From: Hofstenia miamia
Lineage: Eukaryota > Xenacoelomorpha > Acoela
Assembly: GCA_004352715.1 (NCBI GenBank)
Contig: SCFE01000115.1
Span: 881,042-945,041 of the forward strand
Direction: 5' to 3'
Length of the DNA stretch: 64,000 nucleotides
The translations under genes were made by a program, and so were the position numbers. Shown here piece after piece: positions 37,401 to 49,400 of the stretch (position 1 is the first letter of the stretch; each line of letters starts with the position of its first letter). The notes beneath the pieces are model-generated. The model was not told the DNA's origin. It worked only from the letters and a program-made list of their open reading frames with translations, and searched no databases.

Positions 37401-40400
37401 ATTTTGAATTAACTTCGTCGTTTTCATACTTAATCAATAGTTTACTGAGTATCTACATGCATGTATTGAGTAAGTTAAAATTTCCTGTTTATCTCAGTGT
37501 TCCTTAAAGCTATTGTATAACAGATTTTATTTTGGTTATAGCCTACCAAAGCATTGATTCGTTTTTATGCTCCAAAAGATTGTAAGTTACGATGAATCAT
37601 CTTGTGGATATGATATGGATGTATTCGTAGTGTTATTTGAAGTTTAAATTTGTAGTGTAGAATTATATGTGAGATAGTGAATTTTTTCTAAATATGAATT
37701 TCATTGATGAATATCTTTACTAACAATAAGTATTGTTTAGCGCTTAACGAAAGTCGCAAAACAATAAACATGATTGTATCGTGTTTTACAGAATATCTCA
37801 CAGTCATAAATATAAAATGATTTGTATATACCAGTAAATGATGTGCCCATAGCTATCTGAGGAAAATATAATATGGCAATAAACATTCCTACAAGTAGAT
37901 AATTGGCTAACTTGTCTAAAAATTTAATGTAACGAATATTACATATTTTCTTAACTGACGTCTTTCAATAATTTGCTGCTTTTGCTTCAAGGTTTTCCCA
38001 AACAAATTAAATGATGTTACAATATGAAATGTGATAGATTTAAAGATGCATTTCAGCGTAAAACGTATTTCTGGCACTTTAATTCTGTAATCTCCCGCCT
38101 CAGGGTATTGCAACTGTTTTACTTTGAATGCATTTTTTTATAAATATCAAAGAAAGAACAACACATAGATGAATATGTTTGAGTTTGATAATTATTTGTT
38201 AGGCAAACTGAGCTGCTATTTGCTTCTGGTGGGCTTGGTTATTTGATTGCCTTATCTTAGTTTATTGTACTGGAAATAACCAGTACGCAAAGTTGGTCAT
38301 GTTTTAGACAGGACCTGTTTAAAATATGATTTAAAAACTGTTTAAAGCAACTGTTTTTTGCAATGTTTTTTTAATGCTTTTTTCAAATTATATAGATTTT
38401 TATGGAAAGTTTAGAAAATAATTTTTTTTTCGTCCAATCGTATTTTCATAGCCGATTTTCTACTTGTATAAAACGAAAAATAAATATTGATAAGTGTATC
38501 ATAATTCAACCTTTGCTACTATATGTGCATTCAGCATAATTTTATTACCTTGAAGTCGGCCTGTCTAATAATAAAAAAACATTGTTTTAAAATTTTTTTG
38601 TAAATACATTTTTTTGCCAATAAAATATTTTGATTTTTTGTATGCTATGTACTTTGCATTAGAATTAATCAGTTAGTTATTAACATTTCGATCGATTTGA
38701 ACGGCTTTGCTTAGTTTTTATTCTCGGGTTTTCTGAAAACCTTTAGTGGCTGTCAATATCGATCTTCTAATCAAATCAAACTCTCATATAAATAGCAATT
38801 TACACTTTTAATATTTTTTAAAGATAATCGTGCTAGATTTTGGATGTACTTCATTTTAACGGAAGTTTATCTAAACCTTCCTAAAGTAATTCCTACAAAA
38901 CTTTTGTAATCAATTTCATGTATCATCAAGTGTTAGTTATGTCAACATTTGTCATCGCTACTCCTTAAAGTTTTTTATTGTTGGCTAAGTGGTCTATTTT
39001 ACATTCGTATTTGTTACTTTGATGGTTGATTGTATTAAAACAAGTGTTTTATAAGTTTTTTATTCTGAGTATGTGATGTGTGTGCGCTGTTTTCCAATAG
39101 AACATTGGATGTAGTTTTTGTTTTAAAGGTTACTCGTTCTACAAGGAAAAGATTGGTGAGTGGGTCTTTTGATGTGCATGAAGTAGGTTGTATTCCTCAT
39201 GCACCCTTGTTTTCTCATCAATGCGTTGTTTATATTCACATACACTGTGTTTTTACATCATAAGCTTAAGCTGTTCGTAAAAAAAGAGCTTTCTATTTAA
39301 TTATGTTCCTTCAGTATTGCAATTTTTATACTGCCCTGAACAAAAGAAAGTGACCGACCATATTTTCTTCTGTATTTTAATTAATAATTGAAATGGGTCA
39401 GTACTCTTATATCCACCAAAGCTATACTACACTTTGCTTGACCTTAACCTCATTGAAAATCTGTGGTCAATCTCAAAAATGAACTCAATAAAATGCAAAT
39501 TCCCAAAAGCAACTCAAATTGGGCCAGCTATTACCCTCAGATGTCCGAAACAACTTAATTAATTCAATTCCTTTTCACATGATTAAATTTATTCAATTGC
39601 ATGATGGACATACACATTATTAAATATTGTTGATTTGTATCTCAAAACGTTTATTTTTGTACAAATGCTTTTGCTTCATGTAATTTGATATTAAAATTAG
39701 TTTATTTGAGCATCTTTTATAATGTCAAAAATGTGAGGGTGGTCACTTTCCTTTGTCCAGGGGTATTCCAATACATTGATTTAGAATGCAACCAACTGCT
39801 CACTTAGATAGTAGTTACCGATGAATCTATGCCTTTTAATCTAATTGCCGTTGTAGGATTTTAAGGGGAAACACATCCTTTCTCGTAATTAAATTTCCCA
39901 CCATACCGTGACTATGTTGCATTTTATAGGTGCACTGTTTGACATTCTCGCTGGAGAATTAGTGATTGGTAGCATGCCAATTGAAGATAGTTTGCATGTC
40001 GTTATTTTCTAAGCACTGTTTCCCTTACAGCTTCTTTGCAAATATGCATGCCTATTACTTTTAACATTTTTTGTTGTAAATACATGCATTTTAGAGCGTC
40101 TTAAACTGTTTGGTTGTTGCCACTCCCAAAGAAGTCCATGAGATTGATATTTCTTCAGTTTTAAGCGCAAAGTCGATGAATTTCTCCCTTGAAAATGATT
40201 TGGAAAAGTTTGTATTTTCCTACATATTTTTTGTGATTGACTTCGAAATCTCCTTGAGAATATTGTTCTTTTGAATGGTTCTGCATTCACTGCTTGAATG
40301 ATGTTTATGAGCTATACATCGGCCCACTTTAAAATTTTGTCTTAGTTCGATTAAATATTTTTCATATAAATTTTTCAACAAAGTGGCAAGCACTGATTGA

Positions 40401-43400
40401 ATGTTTGTAGAATTTATTACGTCAATCAAAAGAATAAATTAAGTTTAATTGCAAATTTAAATGAAAGGAAGTTTGTAATATAATTTTAATGCAGACATCT
40501 TTCGTATTATTACTTTTTTACACTAAAAAGCTCATTTCAATGCTATTTGACTGACAGCCCAATAATCAGTATGGCAAATTACTATTGAAATGGATTATAA
40601 ATAACTTTAAATTAATTTTCCTAAGATATTCCGATTTTTATTTTAAAAATGTTTGTCACTGGGNNNNNNNNNNNNNNNNNNNNNCATATAAATTTTTCAA
40701 CAAAGTGGCAAGCACTGATTGAATGTTTGTAGAATTTATTACGTCAATCAAAAGAATAAATTAAGTTTAATTGCAAATTTAAATGAAAGGAAGTTTGTAA
40801 TATAATTTTAATGCAGACATCTTTCGTATTATTACTTTTTTACACTAAAAAGCTCATTTCAATGCTATTTGACTGACAGCCCAATAATCAGTATGGCAAA
40901 TTACTATTGAAATGGATTATAAATAACTTTAAATTAATTTTCCTAAGATATTCCGATTTTTATTTTAAAAATGTTTGTCACTGGGCCAACTTTTTAAATT
41001 GTATTGAATTCGGTTGAACACGATTAAAGATATCAATAACTGTTTCTTAAAATAGTTGTATTACGCTTCAGGTGTTAATTTCATTTTATTCATACCGGTA
41101 TTATAGATAATGTTGAAATTTAGTGCGTTTTCATTCAACCATACTGCTTGAAATCGTGATAAGATTTTCTTGACGTTAAACCATTTCAGTTAAATTATTA
41201 AAAATCAGCTTCGTGAAATTTTAAGTCAACTTTGGCCACTACGTTTTACATTTTTCAATTGGAATTTGTCGTTTGCATATATAAATTGCTATGAGCTCAC
41301 GTTGAGAGACATTGTTTTAAACGCCAACGATAGCTTTGTACAAATTCTTATTTGAACTTTAGAGATTCGATGACGCCTTCTTTGAGTTCAGTGCAAAATC
41401 TGTCTGCTGGTAGCATAGCTGGTTTGATTAATTTCATTTCACCACGCAGTGCTAAAATATTGATGACCAGAACTCTTCCACATGTTCGTAAGATGGATGC
41501 ACATCCTTCTCTGCCTTTCTGTATGATAAATACTTTATTTCACAAACTAATTCTGTTTAGATGTCACCGGATGCACCCTAGGCAACATAAGTCTGTGTGA
41601 ATGGGGTCATCAACCAATCATTAGGAAATACAAATCTGCTGGTTGTAAAATCACTGGCATTCATTTCAATACTTTTGGAAACAAAGTGAGTTAATTAAAA
41701 ACTTTTTAGATAGTAAATATTTCAACTTTTAAAACCGATCTATTATCGTTAGAGCAGCTGAAAGCAATTTAGAAAACTGTTCTCATCTTTAAGATGTGAA
41801 GTTTCATGTAAATACATGAAATATCAAAAATCGAAAATTTATTTCAGGAATCGCTCGATTATCCATGATTATACGTATACGTATATGTATTGTGATGTTT
41901 TTTTTCACAAGTATTACTTAGATATGATATTTTCTAAATACTATTCGAAAACTAATCCTAAAAAACCATGACGTAGCGATAAATTTAATTTTCAAATCTG
42001 AGTCAATCTAGCAGTCGAGTATCAAATCGAATCTGATTGAGTTGTCTTTCAAGCGACTGTGCGAAGCGTTTTAACCGTATGCATGCATTTTGTAAGGAAC
42101 GTTATATTAGATACGCATGCTTTTTCTAGGATAGTTTACATTATAAGATTAGAATTGTACCAAACTTGTTTTAATTTTTTTATATAGTATTTACTGATGG
42201 CTTTAAGTTTTTTAAATATTTGTTCGGATTGGATTGTATTGATAACTTTTCTCACTATTATTTTAGTTTGGTGTAAGCGATGAAAGTGGAAATTTATCGC
42301 TATTCCATTCCAGTGGTGCTTTACTTCCGACCATCAACAAACCATTCATGGTAATAATTAAATCAATTTTTTTACTTGTATCATACATACAAACTGAAAA
42401 TTTGTTTTAAATTTTGCAACCAAGTTATTTCTGTATTACAATAATATATTTTCCTTACAGTGGTGGAATTAGACGTCTTTACCTCAGGACCCATTTACAC
42501 ATAGACGTCCTATTAAACTTTCACTGTGTAAGCAATTTTTCAGGAAATACCTCACACGGTTTTATGTATTTTTTTAACATTGTCGAGTGGTCCAAATATG
42601 GGGCACAATTGTATGAGTAATATGTCACAGTAACCCATATATAGGGCATAGACAAAACTGGTTAACTGGATCTAATGCCATTCGAAATCCTGATCTCTTT
42701 TTTCATTCATTTCATTCTTTTTTGCGAACAAGATATACTGAATGTTAACATGAATCTTAACATCGTTTTTCTCCAATGCGCCCCTTTTAATTATGCCTCT
42801 TCTGTGATAAAGAATTTTTATTGCCCGCAATTTTTGACGTGGTAAATTTTCCAAAAACTAAAGCTGTGTTGCCTTTATTGTGATTTATACTTTGTATAAA
42901 CATAATGTAAATTTCATATATTTGTGTTTGTTTTTCATTTAGGCATTGGAATTACATGTGCGACAGTGTAGTGAATTCGCCTTCGTTGGATCTTCCAGTT
43001 TAATTGCTACATGTCACCAAACATCCTCAGGAAAAAATCTTTGTCTCTGGGACACTTTACTACCATCCAAAAACCAACGCAATCTTATTAACTGTAATTT
43101 TTTCAATGCCTTTTGTTTCAATTCAGCTACATCTGCTCGTATCGAATAAACAATAATTGGAGTTTTACAATATGACAATTGTGTTCACTTTTAGACTAAA
43201 TTTGCCCTTGGTAAAACCGGACACTCGGGATTTTTAGATACAAATGGCATAGCATTTGAAACAAAAACGTTTAATTACATATTATTATATCAATATAACG
43301 ATTGATGTCTAGATGAAAATACATTTCCTAACTCTTATGAAATTTATTAAATCTCTTCTATTAAAATTAGGATTATATTTCACCTGAACTTTCATCTTCA

Positions 43401-46400
43401 GATTTTGCAACGATGAGAATCTTACACTAATATGGCCATAAACAGACAGACCTAGGACAATTCTTAGTTAAGACAGACGATATACGCTGGGCATGCCCTA
43501 GTAAATACCAGGCACAGAAGAATTTTTATCAGATAAATCCATAATTAATAGCGTGTTTTGAAGAACTATAAATACTCGGAAAATGTGAATTTAATCAATA
43601 TTATAGTTTATCTTAATTACTGACATTATCACAACGCTTTAACGATTTCATTTTGCCACTTTTATAAAAATATGCATGCTTACTAGAACATATTTTTCAG
43701 GTGATTTTCGAGTACCATGATATTCTTTATCATCCGTGAATGTGCTAATTGTAGGTTTGACTCTAAAAAATTGAGTTGAATTTTAAATTCATTGTATGTA
43801 TTAGGTGTAATATGAAGACAAATCTATTTGATTTTAGATGCCAATCTTGATGGGCTTTGTTCTCTGATTCACAGTCCAGAGCAGCAGGCTTTGATTGCAG
43901 GAGGTGTTCGTGGAGAAGTTTACATCTATGATCTTAGGCAGCGTCGAGTTCGCTCTTCATTTAATGCCCATGAGTCCGGCACGCGATCACTGGCAGTCAA
44001 TGATCAGGGTATTGTCCTAGCAACTGGAAGTCGCGACGGTGAACTCAAGGTTTGTCCTAGCTAACAAAAGTAGATTTTAGGAGATTATTCCTTGTCAATA
44101 CAAGCATTCATTTTTTTATATTCATTTTGAGATGCAATGTTATTAAAATTGCTTAAGTATGAATGCATATTTTGAAATAATTTAATCGTTTTGCAGTTCT
44201 GAACTTAAAAATTGAGGTAATGATTAATTTTTGGAATGCTTAGATATAAATTATGAATATTCCTTGAATTGTTTCGTTACTTGTATTCTTTTATATTCTT
44301 AGAAGTCGTTTAATTTTTTGTTGACTGCTGGAATTTTAAGTGCATAGTTGATCATCAACATAATTTACATGAATAAATTTATCGGTGCTGTAGTAAAATG
44401 TTGAATTTTTTGTTCAGGTGTTTTTTCAGAGATCTCTTTAATTATTGATTCTCAAAATTAATTATGCTTTGACGAAATGGTGCTTTGAAGTCTAGTTTTT
44501 GCTAACATGCCAAAATGTATTCTTTTCACAATTTCCGATTCTCATATTTGCATAGATATCAATTACATTAAAATGTTGCCACGCCTTTAAATCATTTGTA
44601 TGGTGGTCTTCGCAATATGTTCTATATACTAAGTAACTGTAATAAGCAAATTTCTGTAAGTCGAAATTTTTGAAATAGGCTTGTTTCATAGAAAAAATGC
44701 TGAATTGGTTTAACTAAATTCTACGTCGCGACAAATTCCGACTTTGCGCACGGTGCGTCTGGGTGGGATTCAAGGAGGTTTTCTTTAGATAACAGAATAT
44801 TTCAGGGTAGTTGTTTTTTTCCATGGGCATTAGACCACCTAATTATCTGAACACTAAGTATGGAAAGAATTTATGTTTACAAAAATCGGATTTCTCATTG
44901 AAAAAACATTTTTATTTGCATGTTCTTCAGGCACAAGATTAAGTTTTAGCACAAATCGACATTATTGTATGAGCGGCCCAGCCGCATAGATGTGTCCATG
45001 CAAACGCTTTTCAATATTTCTTAATGGGTTTGAATAAAATTGTTCAAAAATGTGGAAAAATCAATTTGTTACTAAAGGGTAACGCTAGTAGAAATAAGGT
45101 TGAAATGTTAAACATTTTGACCTCTTAAGTTTTATTCTTAAACTCTACGTAAAAGAGAACATTGTTGAAATATTCTAAAAATAACAACTTCTTGATTTAT
45201 TACAATTTCACACAAATCCAATATCTGTGTACAGTTGGACACATTATAAATTTGATAGCAATAAGAATCTTCACTTTTGATAACAAAGAGTATACATTGT
45301 TCTTTCTACTTTTATCGAGGTTGGATGACTCTAAGGATTTCGCCTACAATACACAAGCAAGTCTTTCGCAATGTAATTTAATGAGAGTTCTTGTTAAGTT
45401 TTTACGATTAATGAACTGACTTGATCGTCTTATCGAGAGTGCAAGTTAAGTCAGGACATTTTTAAATGAAGAGTTGTTTTCACAATCGTTAAAGTTATTT
45501 TTTTCTGCTGAGTAGAGGCGCTGCTTCAGTTTTTAGGGAAGGCGGTTGAAAACACAGAGCGAATTCAATTGGTGCGCTTTCACTTAAACGGTTTTTCGGC
45601 TTATTTTCATTCTCCAAGTAGGTTTGTTCCAACTTCTGAGTCCAAGCGTTGAACGTGAATGTGTGAGCCAAGTGTTCATATGAACCTAAATATTAATGTA
45701 AAAAGGTCACGCGCAACTTATTTTATTTAAGCGTAATAATATTTAGTGCTGATTTGTTACCTTTTAATTAAATAATCGTTTGGAAATGGAATATTCTTGT
45801 TGATTACTTTGTAGCAAGTATGTTGAAAAACTATTTCAGGTGGAACAACAGATTTGTAGTATAGAGCATATATTTAATGAAAACAATATTCTGTATTCAT
45901 GAATGCAAATCTGTTCTACGGCAGTCCCGTTTTGATAGAGTTCTAATAGTAAACGAAAAGGGTTATCCGAAATAATCTATAATTGAATAAAGGTTGCGCA
46001 TCTCATCCTACATTTATATGAAGCACGTGGATGATTCTTGCCGTTGACTCAAAGTTGTCGATGCAATCTCAAATAATTTGAAAGATCATTGGGTAATCAC
46101 TGACCAGTCTTTCAGTAATATCTTGAGAGGACAGATGATGATCACTTTCACTCATTTCGGACCCCACTGGTGTTATAACATCTTTTCTTGTAGATCTAGA
46201 AAACCCAGATAGAGCAGAATCTGTAACGCTTAATTTTTTCATCATTGTCATCTTGCAGTCAGCATTGAATTGTGCTGAGTGTCAGAGCACCATCCCATCA
46301 TGCCTTTGTCAGTTCTTAATGCAATGTCAATAGTGTCTTTTGACTGCATTCATGTGAAAGACTACATAAAAATTTCGCTTGCTGCATGAAATACGTATAT

Positions 46401-49400
46401 TATTAGTTGTATTCATAATAAGTTATTTAATTCAACTTTGTTTCATTCTAGTTACGAATCGAGTTAATTGAAACACTGAAGTTACTTTTCAAGTTTAGAA
46501 AGTGTTCTAATTATTGATATTTAGTTAACCTAATGACAAACAACAAAACTTCTATTCCACCCGAGGAATATTTGGCATTGGGAATAAATAATCAAATTAA
46601 CGTTTACAGTAGTGTGTTTGAAAGCTAGTTCCTAGAATTACAAAACTTTGTTTGCATTTTGTGCCGCATAGTCATATAAATAAAATAATTTATGTTGATA
46701 TGTATCCATAATAGCATACCAATTGAAGACATGCTGTGTCTTAAGCGAACTTTTCGTTTTGCTTCGTCTATTATTTGCAATGAGTTATGGCGATTTGGAA
46801 GACTAGGCAGTAAACGGCTGCACCCGGCATTCTTTTCTGATGATTTCTGCAATGAGACGATTTTTTCTTCCAGTTTTTCAAGTATTAAGCTACATCGGTT
46901 GTCTTGTTCATTTGTTCTAAATGTGTTCAGTTGATTAACAGATAGAATGATGGTTATTCGCAAACTAATCAAATTTTTCTTTATATACTTAGCGCCCATA
47001 TGTCTTAATCAACGATTTCCAGCAATGGAAATTTGTAATAAGGTGGACGCTGTTAACTATTAATAGATGAATGATCTAACGTTATTTAGCTCTACGGAAT
47101 ATCAATAAATTGCTTCCTGGACGCCTTTTAAACAAATTACCAGTAGTTATAAGCAAATTAATAGCCGTAGGAAAATATTAATAAAATATATAAACTTAGT
47201 TCTAATTATTGATATTTAGTTAACCTAATGACAAACAACAAAACTTCTATTCCACCCGAGGAATATTTGGCATTGGGAATAAATAATCAAATTAACGTTT
47301 ACAGTAGTGTGTTTGAAAGCTAGTTCCTAGAATTACAAAACTTTGTTTGCATTTTGTGCCGCATAGTCATATAAATAAAATAATTTATGTTGATATGTAT
47401 CCATAATAGCATACCAATTGAAGACATGCTGTGTCTTAAGCGAACTTTTCGTTTTGCTTCGTCTATTATTTGCAATGAGTTATGGCGATTTGGAAGACTA
47501 GGCAGTAAACGGCTGCACCCGGCATTCTTTTCTGATGATTTCTGCAATGAGACGATTTTTTCTTCCAGTTTTTCAAGTATTAAGCTACATCGGTTGTCTT
47601 GTTCATTTGTTCTAAATGTGTTCAGTTGATTAACAGATAGAATGATGGTTATTCGCAAACTAATCAAATTTTTCTTTATATACTTAGCGCCCATATGTCT
47701 TAATCAACGATTTCCAGCAATGGAAATTTGTAATAAGGTGGACGCTGTTAACTATTAATAGATGAATGATCTAACGTTATTTAGCTCTACGGAATATCAA
47801 TAAATTGCTTCCTGGACGCCTTTTAAACAAATTACCAGTAGTTATAAGCAAATTAATAGCCGTAGGAAAATATTAATAAAATATATAAACTTATTAAGAA
47901 AATTTTGATCGGCATGGCTCCGTCAATTTTGATTTTATCCTCCCCAATATTGAATTTTTTTTAGCACATTAGAATATGTCCATACCGACCTACGAATTAG
48001 CCTTTAGAATGAGAAAGTTCATCAACTTGCATTTTTTTGGCGTCTGTTAAAAGACATCATAATTTTTTATTAGGTAGTATAACAATTTGAAATGAAATTT
48101 TGAGAAAAAACATGTTTTAAACAAAAAACAAATGTAACAGTTTTATTTTTTTTTGCTAAAAATCATTTTTCACAGTCTTGATCTAGGTTGAATCTAGTAC
48201 GGGTTGCTTGTAATGGCTTATGGGTTGAAAATTCAGTAGAAATTCCCATTTGTTAATGTTTTTATTATTCTAACGAATTTCTTACGTTCAATTGAAAATG
48301 ACTCGCAATATGAGTTTCTCCTTCCATTCTCTTAGTTTCACCGTTTCCGTTTTTATAAAAATGTAACTGAATTACATACATAAATTAACACGAGAAGCAC
48401 GGATACACATTTGTAAAATTACGTGTTACGGCTCAAAAGCCGTCTCAACCTAATGCATCATAGCTAATCTATTCATTAAGAGAGGCTCCTAACTAAAGCT
48501 CGTAAGTGATTGAATGTTTTTCGACATTTGAGATTATCCACACTGAGTTGCTGTTCTATAACCCTGCAGAAATTCAAATTGCTATTTGGAAATTAACAGA
48601 ATTGTAATGATGGTATAGCGTCAATAACTGGGTTAGAGAATGCAAAACGCTGAATTTGCAATGTGATTCGTTTCATTTTAAATGCTTTGTTTAAATTGTG
48701 ATTTAGCCACAAAATCGCTACCGCTGTGCCTTAAGTAGACATAAAAAATGTTGATCTTATAACTTGCTTATTCAAAAAATTAAAATGTCACAGGCTTTAT
48801 ATTTGAGCGGCCGTAACAAGTTTAAATACTTACTGAGTGTTGATTCCAATGGTTGGTGGCTCTTTTTTGTTGCCTTGTGGTGAATATTTGCAAAGCCGTG
48901 GAAGCACAGACGGCGCCGAGTCACTTCGCGGTGTGTCCTTTTTCAGAATGTAAACCGATTTGTCAATATCGTTCATGGAGTAGTGATTGCAAAGTGCCAT
49001 TTTAACCTGCATGGGCGTAGAGCGATGTTTGGTTTTCTGTGGTGTGACAACCACACTCACGGGAAGTGAACTGGAAGCTGTTAAACATTTGTATTCATTT
49101 TTTATTGGTTCATCTTAACATTTGTGATATTGTTGCCATTGAAGCAATGAACCTACATTCGTGAATTTATAAAAGACTATCCATAGCCTACTTCATGTAA
49201 TTTTAAATCTGTCAGCAAAGTCTGGGCTTGCTATATAGTATATGAAATTTATAGCATTACTGAAAAATATCCTATTAATTTACTATGACTAAAACATTGT
49301 ATTTTGGCATATGAAAGCTTCTGCAGTTTTGAAAGATATTTTCAAAATAGGGTTCTGTTGAATCAGCATGTTATTGATTCCAGTCTCAATAGTCCCATTC

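Larger units (their letters stand above)
39187..41364 (+). other. DMXL intron, 2.2 kb apparent, with Tc1 remnant, gap and duplicate
   Basis: Contents are listed separately: a Tc1 remnant (39329-39765), an exon-like minus-strand frame (40080-40430), and a duplicated block around the gap at 40664-40684. Nothing was recognised in 40986-41364. Confidence 0.65.

Noticed and set aside
36693-37507. Two plus-strand frames of 76 and 99 codons
   Set aside because: Hydrophobic translations of T-rich DNA overlapping an R1 repeat; no family signature and no useful splice sites.
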